Source: Puniceicoccaceae bacterium (GTDB lineage: Bacteria > Verrucomicrobiota > Verrucomicrobiia > Opitutales > Coraliomargaritaceae). Taken from it: 64,000 bases of DNA. The stretch lies in contig JAGYJE010000007.1 of the NCBI GenBank assembly GCA_018402305.1, positions 99,054-163,053 on the forward strand. Direction: 5' to 3'. The position numbers and the translations under genes are program-made. The notes beneath the pieces are model-generated. The model did no database searches, was not told the DNA's origin, and worked only from the letters and a program-made list of their open reading frames with translations. The first letter of the stretch is position 1; the number at the start of each line of letters is the position of its first letter. Below are positions 1-11,208 of the stretch, piece after piece.

Positions 1-1760
1 AATGGCACACCTGCAAGGGCTCCGGTCGGCAGAACTGCACCAACCCCTGTAGCGAATACCTCTTCCTCGATAACTCGGCCTGCAACCTGGCTTCGCTGAA
101 TCTCATGAAATTCCGAACATCGGCGGGACTCGATGCGGAACGTTTCGCCGCAGCCGCGCGGATATTTATCATCGCGCAGGACATTTTGGTCGACCGCTCA
201 TCGTATCCGACCGAGGGCATCACCTACAACAGCCTCTGGTTCCGCACACTGGGATTGGGCTATGCTAACCTGGGTGCCCTGCTCATGTCCCACGGCTATC
301 CCTACGCATCCGACGAAGGCCTCGGCCTCGCCAAGGCGATCACGGCCATCATGACCGGAGTAGCCTACAAAACATCCGCCGAGCTGGCCGCATTCAAGGG
401 GCCCTTCGCTGGCTACCACGATGCCGCGCACTACGGAGTGCCGCACCCACCGGAGCCCGACAACGTGGCCTCAATGCACGCGGTGATCAATCTGCACAAG
501 AGCCACGCCGATGCGCTTGACCGCAGCTCACCGGGGCCGCTCAGGGAGTTCGCTCAACAGACATGGCGAGAAGCCGCCGATCTCGGTAGACGCTACGGCT
601 TTCGCAATGCACAGGTCACCGTGCTGGCACCGACCGGCACAATCGGCTTCCTCATGGATTGCGATACCACCGGCATTGAGCCCGCCATCGGGCTGGTTGC
701 TTACAAAACCCTGGCCGGTGGCGGGCTGATGACCTTGCCGATCAAGTCAATCCCGCTTGCCATGGAGACAATGGGCTACGACGCAGCAGCGATTGAGAAG
801 GTCTGTGCCCACGTCAAGGAATTCGGAACTGTCGAAACAATCGAGGTAGCCGGCAATCAGTGCCGCTCTGGTCTGAAAGATCAACACATCCCCGTCTTCG
901 ATTCCGCGTTTCGCTCCGGCCTGGGTGAGCGCTACCTGCACTACTCCGCGCACATCGATATGATGAGCGCGGTTCAGCCGTTCCTCTCCGGCGCGATCTC
1001 CAAGACTGTCAATATGCCCGAAGAGGCCACGGTCAGAGAGATCCGTGAGACCTATATCCACGCTTGGCGCAAAGGTATTAAAGGCATCGCCATCTACCGC
1101 GACGGCTCTAAGCGGTCTGCTCCGGTGAAGACCCGCCAGGACGAGGACGGGACGAAGAAGCCGGATATCCAGGTCGTAACCGAGCCTTACCGCCGCCGCT
1201 TGCCGGACACACGCGAGGCGCTTACACACAAGTTCAGCATCGCCGGATCCGAGGGCTATATCACCATCGGTAAATACGAAGACGGAGCACCCGGGGAAGT
1301 GTTTATCCAGATGGCCAAGGCCGGTTCCACCATCAACGGCTTGATGGACACGGTGGGCACCCTTGTTTCGCTCTGTCTACAATACGGCGTGCCGCTCGAA
1401 ACCCTCGTCAAGAAATTCAGCCACATCCGCTTTGAACCGGAGGGCATGACCAAAAACCCACACATCCCCTTTGCCAAGTCCGTCATCGACTACGTGGCCC
1501 GCGAACTCGGCATGGAGTTTATCCCCGGTTACAAAGCAAAAATGTCGCCCGCGCTGCAAGTGGACAACAGCTTTGAAGATCGAAACCCGAATGCGACCAC
1601 GATTGAGCGGGAGGCACCCAAAGTGGACGAAGAGCAATTGCAGTTCCTGACCCAGAGTGAGGGCAACCTGACCTGCCCCGAGTGCGGCTCCGGCAAGGTT
1701 AATGTGACTGGCACCTGCGCCTGCTGCCTCAACTGCGGCACGAGTCTGGGTTGTTCGTAG
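1..1760 (+). CDS. nrdJ: Adenosylcobalamin-dependent (class II) ribonucleotide reductase, C-terminal part
   Basis: Reduces ribonucleotides to deoxyribonucleotides using a B12-derived thiyl radical. The gene enters from the left edge; the reading frame is open from base 3, so the first in-frame ATG at 105 is internal. The Asn-x-Cys-x-Glu active-site signature of class II enzymes is visible as NPCSEY near bases 46-63, upstream of that ATG. The rest is the C-terminal half of the barrel, followed by a linker and a C-terminal zinc-ribbon-like segment with two CxxC pairs (CPEC and CCLNC) ending in GCS, typical of NrdJ. About 585 codons are visible, no frameshift. The N-terminal third and promoter lie outside the window. 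The two-subunit class I enzyme is excluded by the zinc-ribbon tail and the NPCSEY form. Confidence 0.95.
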   Translation, partial: WHTCKGSGRQNCTNPCSEYLFLDNSACNLASLNLMKFRTSAGLDAERFAAAARIFIIAQDILVDRSSYPTEGITYNSLWFRTLGLGYANLGALLMSHGYPYASDEGLGLAKAITAIMTGVAYKTSAELAAFKGPFAGYHDAAHYGVPHPPEPDNVASMHAVINLHKSHADALDRSSPGPLREFAQQTWREAADLGRRYGFRNAQVTVLAPTGTIGFLMDCDTTGIEPAIGLVAYKTLAGGGLMTLPIKSIPLAMETMGYDAAAIEKVCAHVKEFGTVETIEVAGNQCRSGLKDQHIPVFDSAFRSGLGERYLHYSAHIDMMSAVQPFLSGAISKTVNMPEEATVREIRETYIHAWRKGIKGIAIYRDGSKRSAPVKTRQDEDGTKKPDIQVVTEPYRRRLPDTREALTHKFSIAGSEGYITIGKYEDGAPGEVFIQMAKAGSTINGLMDTVGTLVSLCLQYGVPLETLVKKFSHIRFEPEGMTKNPHIPFAKSVIDYVARELGMEFIPGYKAKMSPALQVDNSFEDRNPNATTIEREAPKVDEEQLQFLTQSEGNLTCPECGSGKVNVTGTCACCLNCGTSLGCS

Positions 1761-2057
1761 GACAGCGGCATCCCCGGCAGAGCGACGCAAGACCCAGCCG
1801 CCCACGCGGCGCTTAAAACCGGAGAACGGGCATCCTGCCCATTTCCTCAGAGCACAACCAAGCCGAAGACACCGGGAAAATCAGGGCAGGATGCCCTGAC
1901 TCCGATAGATTCCATCGCCCTTCTGCCACACTCCAAGCGCCCTCCATTCAACGTTGGACCTTGGACGTTCAATGTTCCCCTCTCTTCTCATTCCCCCCGC
2001 CGCAGCCGCCTCGTCCATGCGTCCGCGTCCTGCCTAGCTTGAAAAGTAGCCGGATCC
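1761..2057. other. Intergenic region between nrdJ and the cyclophilin gene
   Basis: No convincing ORF. It contains copy A of the inverted-repeat element (1819-1905) and, around 1938-1975, a short self-similar stretch with two near-copies of GTTGGACC/TTGGACGTTC. The two flanking genes converge here, so the hairpins may also end transcription, but no clear T-tract terminator is visible. Confidence 0.5.
1819..1905. repeat. Inverted-repeat element, copy A
   Basis: Left arm starts CCGGAGAACGGGCATCC and right arm ends GGATGCCCTGACTCCG; the arms are imperfect reverse complements about 22 bp long, separated by about 45 bp. Each arm is itself a small hairpin (GGGCA-TCC-TGCCC). Copy B at 4295-4376 shares both arms and the following ATA but not the centre. 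The layout is like a BIME/MITE-type element. No transposase is attached. Confidence 0.7.
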
Positions 2058-3944
2058 TCAGTCATCAGCTACCCGCACCCGCATAAAGCGCTGGGGGCTC
2101 GCATCGATTGCCTGCACATCGCGGATCACCCAATCGACATGGTCGCTGCCCACCGTGCTGGAATCGACCGTGACCGCCGCTGCGCCTTCGCTTGAGTTCC
2201 ACACCTCCGTCCATCCGGGGCCGGTTGAGGAATTGTTCAGATCGCTGATTGCTTCGACATAGACCACCGCATCGTCGATCCCACGACGCGTGCTGAACGC
2301 GACCGCTAGGTAATCAAGCGGGGACGGCGTGCCGAAGCTGACCTGCCGCTGCGCTACCAGTGAGGCATCCGGGCTTTCGGGGTCACCAAAGAGCGCATAC
2401 TCGAGAAAGTTGCTGAACTGGTCCCCGTCGGGGTCGTCCAGCGGATTGTTCTCAACCGTCACCCCGGAAGCCGCCACCCAGTCAGCAAAGGTCCAGACCA
2501 CCTCCACACTCACATCCCGCTCGATCACATTGTTATCCAGATCCGCCACCCGAACACGCACCGTGCTCGTCCCGGCCGTCAGCGGCGTGACCGTCAGCAC
2601 GCCGTCCACAATACTCGCCGCTGCCACCGCGGGATCGGAATTCGAGATGATCGCGAAAGCCAGCGGCGCCACTTCGGCCGCGGAAAGAATCTGCACCAGC
2701 TTGTCCTGGTCCATCGCCACTGGCGCTGTCGCCGCATCCATCGGGCAGTCCGAAAGCAAGCCGGTTCGGACCGACCCATCGACTGTAATACTATTATAGT
2801 TCCCTCTCGGCAGCGCCGCAATACGATCGACCACCGTCATGCCATCGCCGGCCACCCGACCAAAAACCGTGAACCCACCATTCTGAAAATTGAGGTTCGC
2901 GCGGTTGTCGGCCAGACTCACAAACCACTCGTTCGTCGCGCTGTTTGGATCTCCGCCCACTTTCGCCATCGATAAAGTGCCGCGCAAATTTTCCAGGCCC
3001 GGCTCATTCAACACCGGCGCCAGATCCGTCACACTTTCAAAAGCACTGCCCCCGATTGGACGGTAACCGCCCCCCTGTAGAACAAAGCCCGGTATGGAGC
3101 GATGAATGATCGCACCGTCGTAGGCGCCCTGCCCGCTCCCATTCACATAGGCCAGAAAGTTGGCCACCGTGGCAGGCGTCGCCGCCTCATAAAGGATCAC
3201 GTCGACCACCCCGAGCCCATAAGTCATGCGCACCGCCCGCGAACAATCCGGGTCCGTAAAATAACTGTTCAAATCGATCGTCGCCGCCGCACCGTTCGGA
3301 TTGGCCGCCACGCCGGGCAGCGACAGAGCCGCAACCGGACCCGAGGCGGCCGGCAAGATCCGAATGGGCACGGTTGCATTGATCGCAAATCCATCCGAAT
3401 AACTAACCTGCACATCCAGCGAAAAGTTGCCTGGTTCCGCCGGGGTAAAGGCAAAGGTCCGCGTGGCCGGGTCAAAGCTCGCCCCCGCCGGCAAGCCCGT
3501 GACCTGCGCAGTGCTTTGCAAATCGAACGCATCCGTGTAGAGCTCAGCCGAGAACGGCACCCCGACTGTCGCCTCATGCCCGAACCGGGTTAAAACATCC
3601 GGCATCGTGACCGGTGGTGTCACGATGCCCCCCGAAGATTCATTCTGCACATTGACCGCAAAAATCGCATATTGCACGCTTTGCCCGCCGGTCAAGTTGA
3701 TGATCGTCGCTGAGGTCGAATTCGCAGCAGCCGTGCCCAAAAAGCTCCCCACCCGGCCGTTCGCGTAGGTAAATACTTGGAAACCGACTTCGTCATTCGA
3801 ATTATCCTGCCAGCTGATTTGCAACTCAGTCCGACTAAGAACTGTCGCGCCCGCATTCGACGGCGCCGCAGGCGGCAAGGCAAACGCTTTCGACACAGCA
3901 AGGAGGCAACACAAAAGGCAGAGAACTGGGAAAAGACGCTTCAT
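2058..3944 (-). CDS. Exported cyclophilin-type peptidyl-prolyl isomerase with FN3 and Ig-like domains
   Basis: Predicted to catalyse cis-trans isomerisation of prolyl bonds outside the cytoplasm. The start at 3944 (MKRLFPVLC) gives a clean signal peptide ending near ALA/ALP at residue 22; an upstream in-frame start at 3977 would only add a polar leader. Order of parts (628 residues): signal peptide, fibronectin type III-like domain (~23-110), Ig-like beta domain (~120-200), cyclophilin domain (~240-400) with the family signature IIHRSIPGFVLQGGG containing the catalytic Arg, then a cadherin-like segment and a C-terminal region with the DPDGDQFSNFLEYALFGDP motif frequent at the end of verrucomicrobial secreted proteins. 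It stands alone, flanked by two copies of an inverted-repeat element. Confidence 0.85.
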   Translation of the reverse strand: MKRLFPVLCLLCCLLAVSKAFALPPAAPSNAGATVLSRTELQISWQDNSNDEVGFQVFTYANGRVGSFLGTAAANSTSATIINLTGGQSVQYAIFAVNVQNESSGGIVTPPVTMPDVLTRFGHEATVGVPFSAELYTDAFDLQSTAQVTGLPAGASFDPATRTFAFTPAEPGNFSLDVQVSYSDGFAINATVPIRILPAASGPVAALSLPGVAANPNGAAATIDLNSYFTDPDCSRAVRMTYGLGVVDVILYEAATPATVANFLAYVNGSGQGAYDGAIIHRSIPGFVLQGGGYRPIGGSAFESVTDLAPVLNEPGLENLRGTLSMAKVGGDPNSATNEWFVSLADNRANLNFQNGGFTVFGRVAGDGMTVVDRIAALPRGNYNSITVDGSVRTGLLSDCPMDAATAPVAMDQDKLVQILSAAEVAPLAFAIISNSDPAVAAASIVDGVLTVTPLTAGTSTVRVRVADLDNNVIERDVSVEVVWTFADWVAASGVTVENNPLDDPDGDQFSNFLEYALFGDPESPDASLVAQRQVSFGTPSPLDYLAVAFSTRRGIDDAVVYVEAISDLNNSSTGPGWTEVWNSSEGAAAVTVDSSTVGSDHVDWVIRDVQAIDASPQRFMRVRVADD

Positions 3945-4032
3945 AAAAACGACATTACGCGGCGCGCACAACAACACTCAGGGTTCTAAATTCAGGCAGA
4001 CTACCCACAAAACATCCCCTTCTAAGGCCTCC

Positions 4033-4260
4033 CCTTTCCTAGGCCAGCGCAAAATCAAAGTCATCAAACGCCTCTTCCAGGCCGGCCCCGGCGGCTTCAC
4101 CACCGTGCGGGTCAATTGCTTCAACCAGTCCGCTGTTAGTTTCCAAAGTGCCTTCGCCAATTTCGTCGGCGGCCAGACTCCCGAGACCCGCAAGGCCAAA
4201 ATCGACCCGCTCTTCGAAAGCATCGACTCGAGAATCACCGACGCCCGAGAAACCGCGTAA
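4033..4260 (+). pseudogene. Possible gene remnant, unrecognised
   Basis: The plus frame ending at TAA 4258-4260 reads as protein-like sequence (for example RLFQAGPGGFTTVRVNCF and later KIDPLFESIDSRI) but has no start codon and no clear beginning. I do not recognise the family. Overlapping minus-strand ORFs have the acidic, alanine/glycine-rich composition of antisense shadows. It could equally be chance coding-like sequence; confidence is low. Confidence 0.25.
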
Positions 4261-4294
4261 AGGGGCTATCGCCCCCACGCGCCTCCTATTCAAA

Positions 4295-4376
4295 CGGAGA
4301 CAGGGCATCCTGCCCTGTTATCCCCGCCCAACTCAACAACACCCCCGCAAATCTGGGCAAGATGCCCTGACTCCGA
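4295..4376. repeat. Inverted-repeat element, copy B
   Basis: Arms CGGAGACAGGGCATCCTG and GGGCAAGATGCCCTGACTCC are near-perfect reverse complements around a non-conserved ~40-bp centre rich in C and A. It matches copy A (1819-1905) in both arms. The two copies lie either side of the cyclophilin gene. Confidence 0.7.
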
Positions 4377-4530
4377 TAACAGCAACCCGACTACGCCACA
4401 ATCCGACCCCCATCTTCCATCTTCGCCATCCCTCAAAATCCTCCCCCTCTCCTGCCACCCGGAGAACTACAGCGGGCTGGGAGCCAGTAAGATTGGACTC
4501 TGATATATCACGCATCGCGTATCACGCACC

Positions 4531-4716
4531 TTGAGGATACGCACATCGAAATGGAAGAGGCGGTCCTGCCAGAGGAAGAAATTAAGGAAGAACGTTCCGC
4601 CAACCACCGATGAGGTGCCCGAACTCATGAGCGATCTGGAAAGCTTCGCCCACAACGCAGACCTACACCTCCCGCCACTTTTTGAGGTCGCGCTCATGCA
4701 CTACCAATTCATATGA
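4531..4716 (+). pseudogene. Fic-family protein fragment
   Basis: Fic proteins transfer AMP or related groups to hydroxyl side chains. The frame reads a piece of the region just before the Fic motif: an RTS..W segment, then PPTTDEVPELMSDLESFAHN, then LPPLFEVALMHYQF, which in intact Fic proteins is followed by ETIHPFxDGNGR. Here a stop follows immediately and the catalytic motif is absent; the N-terminal half is also missing. It is therefore a ~60-codon relic at the left end of the indel-rich stretch. A second, longer broken Fic gene lies at 32803-33798. Confidence 0.6.
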
Positions 4717-4722
4717 TTTAAC

Positions 4723-6057
4723 TTGGCAAAGCAAAGCCAAAGCACCACCTTTCGCCCCTATGCCTCTTCCTCAAAGACCCATTATGCAATTAATGCCAGC
4801 ACTGAGTTACTCACTGTTGCCATTATTGGCTTAGGCTATGTTGGACTCCCGCTTGCGATTCAATTTTCCAAAGCTGGACTCAAGGTCATCGGGATCGATA
4901 TCGATCCTTCTAAAAATCAAACAGCTCGAAGCGGGTCGCTCCTACATCGGGCACATCCCCGCAAGCTGGATCGAAGAACTCCGCACGAGTGGCCGTTTCC
5001 AAGCAACCACCAATTTTGGCTCTCCGTGGCCTGGTGTGTGGGCCGATGCCATCCTGCTCTGTGTGCCCACGCCACCTCGCCCACCGCGAGCCGGACCTCC
5101 TACGTCCTCGAATCCGCAATGGCCCGCGCTGCATCTTCGCGGGAAAGGCCTTGGTCTGGCCTCGAATCCACGACCTATCCCGGCACGACTGAAGGCGACC
5201 TCCGCTGGCTCCTTAGCCGGCTCGGGAAAGACCGCCGGAGTGGACTTCCATTTAGTCATTCGGCCTGAGCGTGAAGATCCGCAACCCGGACAGTCGGGTC
5301 GAGCGTATCCCAAAACTGGTCGGCGGCCTCACCTGCCGCCTGTCGCGAGAAGGCACTCACCCTCTACGGGCATGCCATCCACACCCTTGTCCCGGTAGAG
5401 AGCTGTCAAATCGCAGAGGCGGCCAAGCTCTTTGGAAACATCTTCCGCTCCGTTAACATTGCTTTGGTCAACGAGCTCAAGGTTATCTATGACAAATGGG
5501 GATCGACATTTGGCAGGTCATCGAGGCAGCCAAGACCAAGTCTTTCTTGGCTTTATTCTTCTACTGGGGCCGGGTCTGTGACATTGCATCCCAATCGACC
5601 CTTCTATCTGACCTTGGAAAGCCATAATCTGAGGTCAATACCCGCTTCATCGAACTGGCGGGCGATTATCGATGCCTGACTACGTCGTCGGCAGGTCACC
5701 ACGCCCTCAATGATCTGTCGAAAGCTGTACGCGGCGCCTGTATCCTTATCCTCGGCCTGCCTATAAACCCAATGTCGATGACGACCGCGAATTCTAGCTA
5801 CGTTTTGATGGAAAGCCTGAGGCCTCGGTGCTGAGGTCGATTACCACGACCCGCATATCCTGGAAATCAAAGCCACCCGCGAGCACGCCCACCTCGCAGG
5901 CTGCCGTTCGGTCGAGATTGAAGACCGTTTTGACCTAATCCTCCTGGCAACGCACCATCGTGAATACGGAGCCTTCGATTTTCCGGGTTTACCTGCCCGA
6001 TTGTCGATACACGAAACTGCCTCAATCTGGCTGCCGCCACTCTACCATAAGGCATAA
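4723..6057 (+). pseudogene. Nucleotide-sugar (UDP-GlcNAc/UDP-hexose type) dehydrogenase, multiply frameshifted
   Basis: Family role: NAD-dependent oxidation of a UDP-sugar to the uronate for envelope polysaccharide. Segments in successive frames line up with the whole family: Rossmann motif IIGLGYVGLPLAIQFSKAG (4809-), KQLEAGRSYIGHIP, DAILLCVPTP, GVDFHLV.PEREDPG, IFRSVNIALVNELKVIYDK (~5445-5495), the active-site region read as HCIPIDPFYLT (~5585-5620), and C-terminal RILILGL.Y.PNVDDDRE and DLILLATHHREY. At least eight single-base shifts separate these blocks. Total length matches an intact ~430-residue enzyme, so little is deleted. The TTG at 4723 or a lost ATG could be the start. The next gene is a sugar aminotransferase, a usual partner. 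Confidence 0.8.
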
Positions 6058-6269
6058 ACTTGATCGAATCGCAGCTCGGGAGCGCTTGGTGTTCACGGGA
6101 TAGCAAGCTCCTGGACCGTGTTGCCGCAGCCACCAGAAAAAGTAACAATAAGGAACATCCTGCTGAATCACGCTGATCCACATCTAATTTGAGGGAGCAA
6201 GTGCCCCTTGAACCCATTGACCAGCTGAATCAACACAAATCTGCCAAATATACCGGAAGCGACCAATTC
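6058..6269. other. Spacer between two broken sugar genes
   Basis: About 210 bases between the dehydrogenase stop and the aminotransferase start. No ORF or RNA structure that I can support. Confidence 0.4.
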
Positions 6270-7366
6270 ATGCACCCATCGACATCAAAGCTATCCACAG
6301 TCGCAGCGCTGCCAAAATTGACGCGGCCGTTGCTGAGGTATTTGCTCACGGCCGCTACATTAACGGTCCTGAGGTCTATCAGTTGAAGCCATGCCTGAGA
6401 ATTCCCTCACCCCCAGAGCACCCCTGCATTGCGTCGCTGTAGCCAGTGCACGATGGCACTCGAAGTCGCTCTTCGTGCCCTGGGAATCGGCCCGGGCGAC
6501 GAAGTGATCACCACCCCCTTCACCTGATCAGCACCGCCGAGACCATCGCCCTCGTCGGAGCCACGCCGGTTTTTGCCGATATCGAGGCCGACACCTACAC
6601 TATTGATCCTAAGGAGGTTGGAAAAGCCATTACCTCTAAGACGAAGTGCCATCATTCCGGTCGATCTCTTTGGCCAAATGGCCGATTACCCAGCCCTCGA
6701 GGCCATCGCCACCAAGCACGGCCTTATAATCACCGAAGACGCCGCCCAAAGCTTCGGCGCTGAACAAAACGGCTGCAAAGCAGGGACCATGGGCGCGGTC
6801 GCCACCACCAGCTTTTTCCGCGAAAGACTGGCGGCTACGGCGACGGAGGTGCCGTTTTTACCAAAGACGCCGCCTCGCGGAAACCATCTGCGCCGTAACC
6901 AACCATGGGTGTAAAGATCGAAGCTCACTATATCCTTTGGTACAAATGGTCGCTGCGATAGCCTGCAGGCAGCCATCATCCAGCCAAATTCCCAAAACTT
7001 CCGGGACGTGAGATCAGAGCGACGCCAAAAAAGTTGGCCAACGCTACACCGATGCACCCAAAGGCTGCCGGTTACCCAGCCATCCGTCCGGGCAACTCCC
7101 ATATTTACGCACAATACACTATCCGGCTCCTAAAACCGAGACAGCTTGGAGAGAGGCTTACAGAGCAAAGAATATTCCCAGTGCCGTTTATTACCGCCAT
7201 CCACTGCATCAACAAGCCGTCTTCGCCCATCTGCCCAGCACTAAAGCAAGCTACCGAGTGACAGAACAAGTTGCGCGGGAAGTTACATAGCCTGCCTTTT
7301 CATCCGTATCTGAGTGAAGCGCAACAGGATCTCGTTATCCACCTCTTGCGCTTGCGGATTGATTAA
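6270..7366 (+). pseudogene. DegT/DnrJ/EryC1/StrS sugar aminotransferase, multiply frameshifted
   Basis: PLP-dependent transfer of an amino group to a keto-sugar nucleotide, as in O-antigen biosynthesis. Readable blocks: AAVAEVFAHGRYINGPEV, a GIGPGDEVITTPFT segment (~6488-6525), PVFADIEADTYTIDP (~6565-6610), PVDLFGQMADYPALEAIA, then DAAQSFGAEQNG with the PLP-aspartate region, and a GGYGDGGAVFT block preceded by a lysine at the expected Schiff-base position. The C-terminus reads VYYRHPLHQQAVF and LPFHPYLSEAQQDLVI before TAA at 7364. Overall length fits an intact ~365-residue protein; six or more indels break it. Family assignment is firm; exact substrate is not. Confidence 0.8.
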
Positions 7367-7376
7367 AGACATTAAA

Positions 7377-7831
7377 CTATCGGAGCTGAGCCGCAAAACT
7401 CGTAGGCTCAGCGATGCCCACCGAGGTCGACAGGATTGAGTGAGCGCAGCGTGCTGTTTTTTATGCGGGGATTGTGAGTCGCTGGCCCATTAGCTTCAGC
7501 AGCCAGTCCGGGACAATCGTGGTCCCTCACTCCCGAAAACCAATCCGTCTCCATCCATAAACCTGCATCCCAATAGGCGCGATCCACCTTGCTGTGAGTA
7601 GCCAGAGGCGCTTTGTTGAATGTGGACTCGCCCCAAACGCGTCCCAGTTTCTCGTGATGGTGGCACGTCCAGAGAACTTCAGTAGTCCATCCCGCTTCGC
7701 TTGAGATGCTTGTCAGTGATGGTGAACCCCAGCGGATGGATTAATGTAGACGACTCTCCGTGATCGCGCAAAGCTGACCGATGTTACCCGTATTTCGCGG
7801 TATCTCGATTGAACAAAACGATGTGCAGCAT
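7377..7831 (-). pseudogene. trmL: tRNA (cytidine/uridine-2'-O-)-methyltransferase TrmL, frameshifted
   Basis: TrmL 2'-O-methylates the wobble base of tRNA-Leu using SAM in a trefoil-knot fold. Starting at ATG 7831 the minus strand reads MLHIVLFNR, then in shifted frames EIPRNTGNIGQLCAIT, LIHPLGFTITDKHLKRSG, a segment RLWLLTAK, then GLVFGSEGP..SPDWLL and GQRLTIP, closely following TrmL motifs including the knot region (LVFGSE...). Length (~150 codons) matches an intact TrmL. At least four 1-base shifts. It follows dgkA on the same strand and converges on the aminotransferase remnant, with 10 bases between stops. Confidence 0.75.
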
Positions 7832-7834
7832 CCG

Positions 7835-8237
7835 TTAGGCGAATAACGAGGACCAATTGACCGCAAGAACAGAGGACCAGCAGATTAAAACAATTCAACA
7901 AACCGCGGTGGACAGTCATGCCTCATGTCTTTGGCGCTTTGGCCAAGGGGCGGTCACGAAGAGATATGTCATCCACGACCGCTTCAATGGCTGAATTGAG
8001 CAACTCAACTATGAGGACAAGCAGAACGCTCGCAATAAGGCCAAATGCTGAGCAAGAGGCACGCGAGAAAACGAGCCCGGGACTGCAACTGGCCGCAAGC
8101 AAAACCTCCTGCCGAAAGGCTGCTTCTGGCAAGCCTAATGTTGATGTTAATCCATCAAAAGAATACAGCAGCGCCTTAAAGACACGCTTCACGCCTGTAT
8201 TCTTGTGAATATTTGGGTTAATTTGCTCCGTGTTCAT
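7835..8237 (-). pseudogene. dgkA: Diacylglycerol kinase DgkA, frameshifted near the C-terminus
   Basis: Small integral membrane kinase recycling diacylglycerol to phosphatidic acid. The first 104 codons (start ATG 8235-8237) are open: N-terminal helix with GVKRVFKALLYSFDGL, the EAAFRQE motif, a membrane segment, and IVELLNSAIEAVVDDIS with the catalytic Glu. The frame is lost after PLAKAPK, where the family has AKDMGSAAV; the continuation reads LLNCFNLLVLC in another frame, consistent with the third membrane helix. One or two indels account for the break. Directly upstream of trmL on the same strand. Confidence 0.75.
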
Positions 8238-8555
8238 GCTTTTCTCTTCTGGGCCCTTTTTGGCAAAGTCGATCCGTCATTCGTTATGCATTTTCATATC
8301 GGAAGACATTCGTTTTGATTTTATTATTTAATGGAAACTGAATAAACACGTTTTTTAAGTTACGCATTGCATAGAGCTCCCCCACACTGCCCCAGGAAGG
8401 GCGGTGCCTACCTGTGTGCTGAGGGCCAAACCAATTTCGACACTCCAAATAAACCGTTTCCAAAATATCCGGGAGCCTAATACCACAAACCGTCGGTGAA
8501 GAAGCGGACACGCATGCGCAAGAGTTCATGCGCGGCGGAATATTGCCTCCGCATT
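8238..8555. other. Spacer upstream of dgkA
   Basis: About 300 bases of lower GC around 8290-8360 with no supported gene. A minus-strand ORF here (8284-8640) has no recognisable content and overlaps the transposase remnant. The dgkA promoter should lie here, but I see no clear -35/-10 pair. Confidence 0.35.
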
Positions 8556-9330
8556 TTAAAACAGACTCCAGCTTATCCGCCGGAATGGTTCCCACCCCAC
8601 GGGCAAACCCCGCTTTGCCCGCCGCACCTTTACCAAACAAAAGGACTCGGTACCGCTATGCGTCCCCAGTCGTCCCGTGGCCAAACATTTGCGCCAGCGC
8701 ATAAAGGAATCAAGCGATTTCCACCCAAGGCCGCTGCATAGCCCGGACCAGCGATAGTCACCCGGGTCTTTGACCAACCCTGCCTGAACAGGATTGAGGT
8801 CCAAGTAAGCTGCGACCTGCGTCAAACTTGCCGGTGAGTCCCTCGACCAGCACACTTTATAGCGAGCAGCCCAAATCGTGCCTGCGTTGTCGTGTTTATG
8901 GTTATACCAAATTGTAAAGCGTTGCTTCAGTTCCCGCATGAAGGCGGGCAAGTCCCCCATCCGAGCGATAATGCGCTGCCTGGCTGACTTGGCCCGTGCA
9001 CCATTTTTCGCCAAAATGACTTTTAATTTTGGGCGAATAAGTCGAACGTGGCGTTTTTCCAAGCCGTAGTAGCTGCAATAACGCTCCAATAATACTTCAT
9101 CGGGAAGCGATTCAATCGGAGGGACCCGAATAAGCAAGTGGGACGTGATTCCCCATCACGCAATAAGCCTAATACATCATCCCCGGCAAAAGCCGCCAGA
9201 AAAAGCACGCGCAATGCCACATCCTTCTCCTCATCCCCAAAGCGCAATTGTTGAAAAGCCGTCCGACTCATCACATGATAGATCGTCGGCCGATCCGCTA
9301 AAAGTAACCGTCTTCGATTTGCATAAAGCC
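8556..9330 (-). pseudogene. REP-associated (Y1/IS200-like) tyrosine transposase, frameshifted
   Basis: HUH-type single-strand transposase family. The N-terminal frame reads LLADRPTIYHVMSRTAFQQL and AAFAG.DVLG; the next frame continues LLIRVPPIESLPDEVLLERY and, further on, GDLPAFMRELKQRFTIWYN and AAYLDLNPVQAGLVKDP. The HUH-histidine segment GNHVHLL is exactly where two nearby indels (one missing base, one extra C, ~9145-9165) disrupt the frame, giving HVPLL. The family, group and flanks differ from the intact RAYT at 23989. No palindromic array surrounds this copy. Confidence 0.7.
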
Positions 9331-9444
9331 CGATTTAGCAACAAATAGGTATTAGAGCCACAAATATATAAATAACAGAGTATTTATATTGGTTACTAGA
9401 TATAGAGCTTTGACCCTGTAGAGTGTGAGTATTTTCTTCAGGCC

Positions 9445-11189
<1,745 letters not shown>

Positions 11190-11208
<19 letters not shown>

